7,857 nt of DNA, taken from positions 1 to 7,857 of the forward strand of contig DHOF01000059.1 in the NCBI GenBank assembly GCA_002411615.1, given 5' to 3'. Origin of the DNA: Ruminococcaceae bacterium UBA5397 (GTDB lineage: Bacteria > Bacillota > Clostridia > Oscillospirales > Acutalibacteraceae). Position numbers and translations under genes: made by a program. Below are positions 1 to 5,192 of this stretch, in pieces; the stretch's first letter is position 1; every line of letters begins with the position of its first letter. The notes below the pieces were generated by a model that saw only the letters and a program-made list of their open reading frames with translations, was not told where the DNA came from and ran no database searches.

Positions 1-408
1 GCGGCATACGAGAATGGTGCTGCGATTCTTGATTGCGGACTGATGGGGATGGCAAGAAGTGCCGGAAACCTTGCAACAGAAGTGTGTGTAGGTATGATGC
101 AGAGGTATGGTCAAATGAAAGAGATTGATCTATATAGGATGCTCAATTTTATTGATACGAGATTGCAGCCAGCTATGGAAAAGCACAATTATCATAATCC
201 GATTACGCCACTCGATCTGACTTTGGGAATTTCGGGATGCCATTCAAGCTTTGTGAAAAAGTTTAAAACGATTGCGGAAGAAAAAAAAGTCAATCTATTC
301 CACCTGATTGTTGAGGTATCTGCGGTAAATCAAAAGAATCCGTCAGATGAATTGATCCGTGATACAGCAGATAGACTAGCACAAGAAAATTTGGGAGGTG
401 TGCTGTAA
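1..408 (+). CDS. 4-hydroxy-2-oxovalerate aldolase-like protein (HMGL family), C-terminal part
   Basis: The reading frame is open from the first base, so the gene starts upstream of the window; only the last 135 residues are present. The first visible residues (ILDCGLMGMARSAGNLATE) match the end of the DRE-TIM barrel of the HMG-CoA lyase/DmpG group, where a Gly-rich AGN..E segment follows the barrel core. The rest (TPLDLTLGISGCHSSFVKKF, then NPSDELI) resembles the C-terminal communication domain of 4-hydroxy-2-oxovalerate aldolases. Those enzymes cleave 4-hydroxy-2-oxo acids to pyruvate plus an aldehyde in the cytoplasm. Metal-binding and catalytic residues lie outside the window, so the substrate is uncertain. 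The stop overlaps the next ATG by one base (TAATG), so the two genes are translationally coupled. The family call is fairly safe; the exact reaction is inferred. Confidence 0.75.
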   Translation, partial: AAYENGAAILDCGLMGMARSAGNLATEVCVGMMQRYGQMKEIDLYRMLNFIDTRLQPAMEKHNYHNPITPLDLTLGISGCHSSFVKKFKTIAEEKKVNLFHLIVEVSAVNQKNPSDELIRDTADRLAQENLGGVL

Positions 409-935
409 TGAAAGTTGTTCTTGCGGGAAGATATCCAGCAGGCACGTATGATAAAATAAAAAAAATGCTGCCGCGGGAAACATTCGACGTTATTGAAGTG
501 AATACTGAGGAAACCTATCATTCGATGACCGATGCGGAAATTATCATTCTTAGAATCTTTAAAGCTCCGAGAGCGGTAATCGAACGAAATACCAACCTTA
601 AAATGATACTTCGCTGGGGTGCAGGCTTTGATTCAGTGGATATTGAGGCGGCAGGAGAGCATGGTGTACTTGTCACGAATACTCCAGGGGCAAATGCAGG
701 CGCTGTTTCAGAACTAGCCATACTTCTTATGCTGGCAGTTGGCAGAAAATTGCTTTGCCATGAGGATAGTTTGCGAAAGGGTGAGTGGACAAAGAATACA
801 TTTCTCAACAGTTCATTCACTTTGAATAATAAAACAGTAGGAATTATTGGAGCAGGTAATATTGGTCGCCAGGTAGCAAGAAAGGTTCAGGCGTTTGGTG
901 CATCTACACAATATTATGATTTATACACATCTTGA
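408..935 (+). CDS. D-2-hydroxyacid dehydrogenase (SerA-like), truncated at 3' end, probably a pseudogene
   Basis: The 175 residues cover the N-terminal substrate-binding lobe and the first turn of the NAD-binding domain of the D-isomer-specific 2-hydroxyacid dehydrogenase family, which reduces 2-oxo acids with NAD(P)H. Visible landmarks are LRWGAGFDSVD (residues 68-78), NTPGANAGAVSEL (91-103) and the dinucleotide motif GIIGAGNIGR (145-154). Family members run to about 310-330 residues. This one stops just after the YYD at the end of the second Rossmann strand, so the catalytic Arg, Glu and His that come later are missing and the product should be inactive. The next bases belong to an integrase tail in another frame, so the truncation looks like a deletion joint and not a simple frameshift. 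AGGTG precedes the ATG within the upstream gene. With the aldolase-like gene it probably formed a small catabolic operon before the break. Confidence 0.8.
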   Translation: MKVVLAGRYPAGTYDKIKKMLPRETFDVIEVNTEETYHSMTDAEIIILRIFKAPRAVIERNTNLKMILRWGAGFDSVDIEAAGEHGVLVTNTPGANAGAVSELAILLMLAVGRKLLCHEDSLRKGEWTKNTFLNSSFTLNNKTVGIIGAGNIGRQVARKVQAFGASTQYYDLYTS

Positions 936-1077
936 CAAAATTTATAAGCGTAAATCTATGAATCGGCTTGATGATTATCTTGACCCAAAAGATGGTTCTG
1001 AATCGGTATGCAAGTCAGTAAATTTCGCGAGCGCAGTATGGGTGCGGGTTCCCAGAGATTTACTTACCGGCTCATAA
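919..1077 (+). pseudogene. Tyrosine recombinase (integrase) C-terminal remnant
   Basis: From about base 919 a frame different from the dehydrogenase's reads IYTHLDKIYKRKSMNRLDDY and continues for 52 residues to a TAA at 1075-1077. Phage and ICE integrases of Firmicutes end with this kind of segment: the Tyr in an IYTHL context is the catalytic nucleophile, followed by a basic helix (KRK..NRL). Nothing recognisable as integrase precedes it, so only the tail survives. The joint falls where both genes could read TATGATTTATAC-like sequence (about 916-926). The stop codon lies in the anticodon loop of the tRNA fragment, a normal arrangement when the integrase gene abuts its own attachment site. 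The gene cannot make an active recombinase. Recognition rests on a short motif, hence moderate confidence. Confidence 0.6.
1008..1017 (+). repeat. ATGCAAGTCA direct repeat, left copy
   Basis: This 10-base word lies in the integrase remnant, about 50 bases left of the tRNA core. It recurs exactly at 1219-1228 and 1230-1239, right of the core. Short direct repeats flanking a tRNA-derived core resemble arm-type binding sites of tyrosine integrases. The role is inferred. Confidence 0.45.
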
Positions 1078-1115
1078 CCGGTTGGTGCTGGGTTCGAGTC
1101 CTAGATGGCCCACCA
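1066..1115 (+). tRNA. 3' part of a tRNA with CAU anticodon (tRNA-Met or tRNA-Ile2), attachment-site remnant
   Basis: A perfect 5-bp anticodon stem (ACCGG/CCGGT, 1066-1070 and 1078-1082) encloses the loop CTCATAA with anticodon CAT. A 5-base variable loop follows. The T arm is CTGGG-TTCGAGT-CCTAG (1088-1104, one G-T pair), then the acceptor 3' strand ATGGCCC, discriminator A and encoded CCA end at 1115. No matching 5' acceptor strand (GGGCCAT-like) or D arm precedes it; the upstream bases belong to the integrase tail. It is therefore a non-functional 3' half, as left at one end of an element that integrated into a tRNA gene, with the intact copy expected at the other end. Elongator Met and lysidine-modified Ile2 cannot be told apart without the 5' half. 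Confidence 0.8.
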
Positions 1116-1120
1116 AACAA

Positions 1121-1167
1121 AAACTGCATCAGATAGCCATTTTCTGGCATTCTGGTGCGGTTTTTTT
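1121..1167 (+). terminator. Rho-independent terminator after the tRNA fragment
   Basis: A 13-bp stem (1121-1133 with 1151-1163, three G-T pairs) carries an inner GCCA/TGGC stem (1136-1139 with 1145-1148) and runs into seven Ts at 1161-1167. It starts five bases after the CCA end. It looks like the native terminator of the tRNA transcript, or of the integrase-side transcript. Confidence 0.8.
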
Positions 1168-1180
1168 ATACCATAAATTA

Positions 1181-1219
1181 ACGGAAAAATACGAAAAACA
1201 ATGGTAAAATTCGAAAACA
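1181..1219. repeat. Imperfect ~20-bp tandem repeat
   Basis: ACGGAAAAATACGAAAAAC (1181-1199) is followed directly by ATGGTAAAATTCGAAAAC (1201-1218). The units agree at most positions if one A is allowed to slip. They sit between the terminator and the 11-bp tandem repeat and may be part of the same integrase or accessory-protein binding array. AT-richness lowers the significance. Confidence 0.4.
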
Positions 1220-1240
1220 TGCAAGTCAAATGCAAGTCAA
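1219..1240. repeat. Perfect 11-bp tandem repeat ATGCAAGTCAA x2
   Basis: ATGCAAGTCAA occurs twice head to tail (1219-1229 and 1230-1240). The first ten bases also occur at 1008-1017 on the other side of the tRNA core in the same orientation. Tandem 10-11 bp direct repeats close to a tRNA core are typical of integrase arm-type sites; this function is inferred. Confidence 0.6.
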
Positions 1241-1350
1241 AATTATATTTCAATATCACAAGCGTGAATATTTTTCACATAAAAACCATCATTACTTGTT
1301 TTTAGCTGTGCCGATTGTTTTGCATCCATAGTGGGGACATCTAGGATGGA

Positions 1351-1980
1351 TTATAAGAACAGATACTTATAAACGATGTCAAAGCATTCTTCGATAATAT
1401 CGTCTTTATTTTCTTCTTGACATCCGTTTTCACCGGCAATGCGGTCGTAGGTGAAGTTTATGATATCAGTAACCATCAGAATCGCAATCTGTGGATTTTT
1501 TACCTTTAGGTCGTTGATCATAGGCGAATTTTCAATGGACTTCATAATATGGCTTAATGCTTGCTCAGAAATTAACCTTTTTTGCAGAGAAATTTTGGGA
1601 TTCTCATAATTGAGAACTCTCAATTCGGACCTCATTTTTGCCGATTTTCCGTAAGTTCGGAGCAAATCCAAAATAAATTCACGGAGCCATGCTTTCCTAT
1701 CTGTTTTATATTGTGTGGTTTTATGGAGTGAACTGCTGATCGTTTGAATAAACCGCTCATTTTGGTTTCGATAAACTTCCATTAAAAGTTCGTCTTTATC
1801 TTTGAAATAAAAATAAAAACTTCCAATCGATACCTTTGCAGCGGTTGCTAGTTCTTTTACAGATGTTTCAAAATATCCTTTTTGACAAAAGCATGATTCA
1901 GCTGCTTCCACTATGGCCTGCCTAGTGTTGGCGCTGCGGGTCTGCTTGAATTTACTGGTAATTCTTTTTTTGTCCATCAT
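1351..1980 (-). CDS. TetR/AcrR-family transcriptional repressor
   Basis: This is a 209-residue protein, normal length for TetR regulators. An N-terminal helix (TRQAIVEAAESCFCQKGYFE, residues 19-38) leads into the helix-turn-helix TSVKELATAAKVSIGSFYFY (39-58) and the conserved YFKDKDELLMEVY. The remaining ~140 residues form the variable helical ligand-binding and dimer domain, whose ligand cannot be read from sequence. The chosen start is the ATG at 1978-1980, preceded by AGGAG (1988-1992) at 7 bases. A longer in-frame start at 2031 would lie in the palindrome and promoter and has no such site. The gene diverges from two acyltransferase genes, and palindromes cover both promoters, so it most likely represses itself and them until a small molecule, plausibly an acyl or hydrophobic compound, binds. 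The ligand is speculation. Confidence 0.9.
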   Translation of the reverse strand: MMDKKRITSKFKQTRSANTRQAIVEAAESCFCQKGYFETSVKELATAAKVSIGSFYFYFKDKDELLMEVYRNQNERFIQTISSSLHKTTQYKTDRKAWLREFILDLLRTYGKSAKMRSELRVLNYENPKISLQKRLISEQALSHIMKSIENSPMINDLKVKNPQIAILMVTDIINFTYDRIAGENGCQEENKDDIIEECFDIVYKYLFL

Positions 1981-2002
1981 AACATTTCTCCTATCTAGGC
2001 TC

Positions 2003-2031
2003 ATTTTACAATGCAACAGCACGCATGTCAA
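2003..2031 (-). promoter_or_regulatory. Sigma-A promoter of the tetR gene
   Basis: On the minus strand TTGACA (2031-2026) and TAAAAT (2008-2003) are separated by exactly 17 bases, upstream of the AGGAG site and ATG at 1980. The -35 box lies in the left arm of the 46-bp palindrome, so a repressor bound there would block this promoter. Confidence 0.75.
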
Positions 2032-2069
2032 TATTATTTCGAATCATCATTCGAAATAATATTGACATG
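2024..2069. promoter_or_regulatory. 46-bp perfect palindrome, putative TetR operator O1
   Basis: Two 21-base arms (2024-2044 and 2049-2069) are exact inverse complements around the 4-base spacer CATC. The centre is TTCGAAT-CATC-ATTCGAA, and each outer end contributes a TTGACA. Thus the palindrome carries the -35 boxes of both divergent promoters. Palindromic sites in the intergenic region of a divergent tetR gene are the family's usual operators; that this protein binds here is inferred. Confidence 0.8.
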
Positions 2070-2089
2070 GTATACAAATGAGCTATAAT
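2062..2089 (+). promoter_or_regulatory. Sigma-A promoter of the acyltransferase pair
   Basis: Consensus TTGACA (2062-2067) and consensus TATAAT (2084-2089) are 16 bases apart, about 65 bases before the ATG at 2155. The -35 overlaps operator O1 and the -10 overlaps operator O2. A full-consensus promoter covered by two palindromes suggests strong expression when derepressed and tight repression otherwise. Confidence 0.85.
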
Positions 2090-2122
2090 ATAAATTCGAA
2101 TAGTAATTCGAATTTATATTAT
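2085..2122. promoter_or_regulatory. 38-bp perfect palindrome, putative TetR operator O2
   Basis: Two 17-base arms (2085-2101 and 2106-2122) are exact inverse complements around AGTA. The core TTCGAAT-N4-ATTCGAA is shared with O1; outside it the arms differ, so the shared 18 bp is the likely recognition site. It spans the -10 and the expected transcription start. Its centre is 57 bp from that of O1, a spacing that could allow two dimers to bind independently. Confidence 0.8.
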
Positions 2123-2154
2123 CTGGTCATTTTGCAGAGGGGGAAAACACCAGA

Positions 2155-3411
2155 ATGAAATATCATGTGGAAGCGTGGGATATTCTCCAGAATTTATTTG
2201 AGGTAAAAAAGATTAACAATCATGTTCTTCATTTTTCCGCAGAGTTTTCAGATGAACTCAATTATACATGGGTAGAGCAGGCCGTCAATCTTTTGGCAGA
2301 TGCTTTTCCTTTGATTCGCTGTGGTTTTAAAGATACATATCCGCATCGTCCCGTATGGGTGGATTATGGATATACGTCGGATCAAATGGTATCTCTTATT
2401 GAAACAGAAGACTCCAGCTCTGCTGTTCAAAAGTTCCTTTGTCAGGAGCTTGATTTGGAAAAAGGGCCTCAGATGAAAATCGGCGTGATAAGAAAAGGAA
2501 GGACTGATACTATTTGCATTCTAATGAACCATATGCTATGCGATGCTGCCGGTTTTAAAGAAATACTTTATACCCTCGCCCAAACCTATACCTGTCTGGG
2601 AAATCAAAAACAAATTCAGATTGGTTCTATGATTGAGGATCGAAGCGTTCGACAAATTTTCAGATCACATTCTCTGAGGGATCGAATGAAAATTTATTGT
2701 TCGAAAGCCCAGTTAAATCCTCATGGAGATCAAAAATTTGATTTTGAAGGGGATCTTTCCAATCCTTTTATTGAAATCAGAAAAATTTCGCGTCAACAGT
2801 TTTTGCTTTTAAAAAGTTATGCGAAAAACCATCAAGCCAGCATCAATGACATCATGATGACCGCCCTCTTGCGGGTGCTTTTCCGCTTTTTCGGGGATGC
2901 AGCCCCATTGCCCTGTGCCATTGATTTAAGAAGATTTCTTCCAGAGCATAAAGCGGGAGGAGTTTGCAATTTAATGTCAAACCTTAGCTGCTATGTTGGT
3001 CCGGATCTGGGAGACAGTTTTGAAAGTACACTTTTTAAAGTTAAAAAAGAAATGGATGCACAAAAAAATAATCTGGGGTGTATTAAAAATATTGCCCTAT
3101 TAGAAAAACTTTTTACGGTGCTTCCTTATAAAACGGCTTATGATCTTTTGAAAAAATACTTTTCAAATCCTCCGGTCGCTTTTACGAATATTGGAATTTT
3201 GGATAAAAATCGCCTTGTTTTCGGCAGCTCTAAGATGACGGATTCGTATATGACGGGTTCTATCAAATACGTTCCAAACTTCCAAGTCTCACTTACCACA
3301 TTTGATGATCAAGCGACATTATGTGTTAATCTATATGGAACAAGGAATGATAGGCAAATAATCATTGACTTTCTGGACGATTTCATGCAAAAATTACAGA
3401 ATATAGATTGA
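2155..3411 (+). CDS. Condensation-domain/alcohol-acyltransferase-like protein (CAT-fold)
   Basis: The 418-residue protein has the two-lobed pattern of condensation-like acyltransferases (NRPS C-domain, PapA/WES and alcohol acetyltransferase relatives). The active-site motif is NHMLCDAAGF, with His126 and Asp130 as the HxxxD pair; the family's second His before it is Asn here. Other family-like segments are ASINDIMMTALLRVLF (228-243), NLMSNLSCYVG (272-282) and AFTNIGIL (342-349), the latter in the place of the DFGWG-like bridge. There is no signal peptide, membrane span or carrier domain, so it is a free cytoplasmic enzyme, expected to move an acyl group from CoA or a carrier protein to an alcohol or amine. 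Substrates cannot be deduced. The ATG follows AGAGGGGG (2136-2143) at a rather long 11-base spacing. It heads a two-gene operon under the TetR-controlled promoter. Confidence 0.75.
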   Translation: MKYHVEAWDILQNLFEVKKINNHVLHFSAEFSDELNYTWVEQAVNLLADAFPLIRCGFKDTYPHRPVWVDYGYTSDQMVSLIETEDSSSAVQKFLCQELDLEKGPQMKIGVIRKGRTDTICILMNHMLCDAAGFKEILYTLAQTYTCLGNQKQIQIGSMIEDRSVRQIFRSHSLRDRMKIYCSKAQLNPHGDQKFDFEGDLSNPFIEIRKISRQQFLLLKSYAKNHQASINDIMMTALLRVLFRFFGDAAPLPCAIDLRRFLPEHKAGGVCNLMSNLSCYVGPDLGDSFESTLFKVKKEMDAQKNNLGCIKNIALLEKLFTVLPYKTAYDLLKKYFSNPPVAFTNIGILDKNRLVFGSSKMTDSYMTGSIKYVPNFQVSLTTFDDQATLCVNLYGTRNDRQIIIDFLDDFMQKLQNID

Positions 3412-3456
3412 GGGAAACCGCTAAGAAAGATTGTACCTCAAAATTGGTCCATCTAA

Positions 3457-3461
3457 GGGGG
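3457..3461 (+). promoter_or_regulatory. Ribosome binding site deciding the start of the E2-like gene
   Basis: AAGGGGG ends six bases before the ATG at 3468. A TTG at 3408, overlapping the previous stop (TTGA), is in the same frame but has no comparable site, and the 20 extra residues do not resemble the family. The ATG is preferred. Confidence 0.75.
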
Positions 3462-3467
3462 ATTTTT

Positions 3468-4373
3468 ATGGATCCTGAAATATTTAACCTGCAGAGAAGA
3501 ACGGTCGCACACATGACTTCACTTTCATGGAAGAACGTACCGCATGTATCGTATGTATATGAGCCTGATATTACGGACTTTTATAACAGCTTTTTAGAAC
3601 TTGCCGAAGAAAGAAAAGGGCTTGGGCATAGAATTACATTTAATACAATGATGCTAAAAGTGGTAACTGAGGGGTTATTAGCATCACCAAGATTAAATTC
3701 CTATATAGAATACAATTACAGAAAAGCTGAAGGTTTAACGCATATTCTTGATGAGATTAATATTTCAATACCGTGGCTTTTATCTGACGGTAAAATGATT
3801 CCTCCGGCGATCCCTAATGTCGGCAAGCTGTCGCTCAATGAAATTGCCGATTATATGTTAAACTTGTCCAAAAGAGTAGAAAAAACAAATATAGATGAGA
3901 TGTTGTATAGAGCGGCATTCGCTGATACAGTGAACGAATTGAAGAAATTTCATTTGACGATTATAAGAAGAATTATTGCAACCCAAATTACTCGAAACAG
4001 GGTAAAAGGACTGAAGGGCAAGGAGAAAGAAGATTATTATAAGATACCAGAAAAGGAACGTTTAACAGAGAAAGATATCATGTCCGGTACGGTAACGGTG
4101 TCCAATATAGGGCCTCTCTATAAAGAGCAAAGAGGGTATTTTGCTCTGCTCGAAATTGTACCTCCACAGGTTTTTGCTGTTGGGATTGGATCTGTTCAGG
4201 AACGCCCGGGCGTATATATACAAGAAGATGGGAACAAAGGAATTGGCATCAGGAAGATACTTCCGATGTGTTTAGTATTTGATCATAGAGCAGTTGATTT
4301 TAGTTCTATCATTCCGTTTCTAAAAAGGCTTGACGAAATTTTTGCAAAGCCGGATGTGATTCATCAGTGGTAA
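3468..4373 (+). CDS. Stand-alone 2-oxoacid dehydrogenase E2-type acyltransferase (no lipoyl domain)
   Basis: The 301 residues match the catalytic domain of dihydrolipoamide acyltransferases. It opens with RTVAHMTSLSWKNVPHVSYV (11-30), the equivalent of the 'iakrm..s...iPH' start. INISIPWLLSDGKMIPPAI (97-115) and GTVTVSNIGPL (207-217) are core strands, and FDHRAVDF (271-278) is the DHRxxDG motif with catalytic His273 and Asp277. The motif's Gly is Phe278. Lipoyl and subunit-binding domains, normally N-terminal, are absent, and no E1 or E3 gene is nearby, so it is unlikely to serve a dehydrogenase complex. A basic, helix-like stretch (about 155-200, FHLTIIRRIIATQITRNR) looks longer than in typical E2 enzymes. 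It more likely acts as a CoA-dependent acyltransferase with the gene before it, 56 bases upstream; both belong to the CAT fold. Substrate unknown. Confidence 0.8.
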   Translation: MDPEIFNLQRRTVAHMTSLSWKNVPHVSYVYEPDITDFYNSFLELAEERKGLGHRITFNTMMLKVVTEGLLASPRLNSYIEYNYRKAEGLTHILDEINISIPWLLSDGKMIPPAIPNVGKLSLNEIADYMLNLSKRVEKTNIDEMLYRAAFADTVNELKKFHLTIIRRIIATQITRNRVKGLKGKEKEDYYKIPEKERLTEKDIMSGTVTVSNIGPLYKEQRGYFALLEIVPPQVFAVGIGSVQERPGVYIQEDGNKGIGIRKILPMCLVFDHRAVDFSSIIPFLKRLDEIFAKPDVIHQW

Positions 4374-4405
4374 GAAATAACTGCTTTCATTTTATAGACA
4401 TCATA

Positions 4406-4425
4406 GGAAGGTGGAGCCTTTCTTT
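4406..4425 (+). terminator. Weak possible terminator after the acyltransferase operon
   Basis: GGAAGG (4406-4411) pairs with CCTTTC (4417-4422, one G-T pair) around a 5-base loop, followed only by TTTAAAAT. The stem is short and the T-run poor, so this is tentative. No better terminator is seen between the operon and lepB. Confidence 0.3.
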
Positions 4426-4487
4426 AAAATACGATAAATGATACTATCTCAAAAAACCAACCATAAATCCATTAGAATTAAAACGAT

Positions 4488-4515
4488 ATGGTTCTTGAAG
4501 AAGCTTTTGAACCAT
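4488..4515. repeat. Inverted repeat across the lepB promoter
   Basis: ATGGTTC (4488-4494) and GAACCAT (4509-4515) are exact inverse complements 14 bases apart. The -35 box lies between the arms and the right arm ends just before the -10. It could be an operator, but no regulator is evident and it may be chance. Confidence 0.35.
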
Positions 4516-4523
4516 GGTATAAT
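4495..4523 (+). promoter_or_regulatory. Sigma-A promoter of the signal peptidase gene
   Basis: TTGAAG (4495-4500) and consensus TATAAT (4518-4523) are 17 bases apart, with TGG directly before the -10 as an extended -10 element. The gene's GGGGG site and ATG follow about 35 bases later, so lepB has its own promoter. Confidence 0.75.
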
Positions 4524-4557
4524 AAATTCTATCCCTAAATGAAAAAGGGGGAATTAT

Positions 4558-5085
4558 ATGGAACAACAAGAAAAAAATGATGGGTTTAAAAAGGAATTTT
4601 TCAGTTGGCTGCGCACGATTGTACTGACGGTTGTTATTACATTGCTATTTTGCCAGTTTGTAGCAAGACCGAGCAGAGTAGATGGAAGAAGTATGGAAAA
4701 TACCTTTTATAATAATGATATGCTTATTCTTTGGGAGCTCAATTACACACCACAGCGCGGAGACGTTATAGTGTGCAACAGCAAAAACCCGCTTAATGAA
4801 AATCTGATCAAGAGAGTGATTGCACTTCCGGGGGATCAGATTACTGTTCGAAATGGTACCGTTACTGTCAATGGGGAACAGCTTAATGAACCTTATGTGA
4901 AAGAAGCGGTATGGAGCGGATATAATGTTCAGATGACAGTGCCTCAAGGGAAAATCTTTTTGATGGGGGATAATCGAAATAATTCAGCTGACAGCCGCAT
5001 GATCGGACCTGTAGACAGTTCGGCAATTATTGGAAAAGCGGTGTTTCGGTTTTTCCCGTTCGATCGGTTTGGCTCAGTTTCATAA
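4558..5085 (+). CDS. lepB: Signal peptidase I (type I leader peptidase)
   Basis: The 175-residue membrane serine protease removes signal peptides from secreted proteins at the outer face of the membrane. A short charged N-terminus (about 1-20) precedes a single membrane anchor (WLRTIVLTVVITLLFCQFVA, 17-36), the Gram-positive SipS layout. The catalytic Ser45 sits in GRSMENTF, where the usual SMxPT proline is Asn. The general-base Lys85 is in LIKRVIALPGD (83-93), and box E is GDNRNNSADSR (137-147). Length is typical of Bacillus and clostridial enzymes. The ATG has GGGGG (4547-4551) six bases ahead and its own promoter; a strong hairpin terminator follows, so it is monocistronic. It has no obvious functional tie to the acyltransferase genes upstream. 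The identification is secure; the host may have further paralogues. Confidence 0.95.
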   Translation: MEQQEKNDGFKKEFFSWLRTIVLTVVITLLFCQFVARPSRVDGRSMENTFYNNDMLILWELNYTPQRGDVIVCNSKNPLNENLIKRVIALPGDQITVRNGTVTVNGEQLNEPYVKEAVWSGYNVQMTVPQGKIFLMGDNRNNSADSRMIGPVDSSAIIGKAVFRFFPFDRFGSVS

Positions 5086-5108
5086 CTAAAAACAGCATCA
5101 GTAAAGAT

Positions 5109-5147
5109 AGGAAAAGGCCCGGGTGAAATTCACCCGGGCCTTTTCCT
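5109..5147. terminator. Strong bidirectional terminator between lepB and amt
   Basis: An 18-bp perfect stem (arms 5109-5126 and 5130-5147) with a GC-rich core GGCCCGGGTGA and a 3-base loop lies between two convergent genes. The A4/T4 tract inside the stem supplies a T-rich 3' side in either direction. It should end both the lepB and the amt transcripts. Confidence 0.85.
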
Positions 5148-5192
5148 TATCAGGAGGAGATTGATCTAAAAGATTTTCTCTTATAATTATAG

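Larger units (their letters stand above)
1168..1350. other. Gene-free spacer between attachment scar and tetR
   Basis: No supported gene lies in this AT-rich stretch. Apart from two sets of short direct repeats (1181-1240), it holds a 28-codon minus-strand frame (1243-1329) without a ribosome binding site. No clear terminator hairpin for the TetR gene, which ends at 1351, was found here. Confidence 0.6.

Noticed and set aside
1021..1115. A complete tRNA gene or an intron-interrupted tRNA
   Set aside because: No 5' acceptor strand complementary to ATGGCCC and no D arm at the right distance were found. The anticodon loop is uninterrupted, so a group I intron at the usual site is excluded.
1243..1329. 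28-codon minus-strand frame starting MDAKQSAQLKTSNDGF
   Set aside because: It has no ribosome binding site, no recognised family and is very short. It might be a remnant of a longer gene, but nothing supports that.
1981..2031. Upstream in-frame ATG at 2031 giving a 226-residue TetR protein
   Set aside because: The extra 17 residues lie over the predicted promoter and palindrome, have no Shine-Dalgarno sequence and do not look like TetR N-termini; AGGAG clearly serves the ATG at 1980.
3408..3467. TTG start overlapping the previous stop by TTGA for the E2-like gene
   Set aside because: The overlap is typical of coupled genes, but the ATG at 3468 has an excellent GGGGG site and begins at the family's natural N-terminus.
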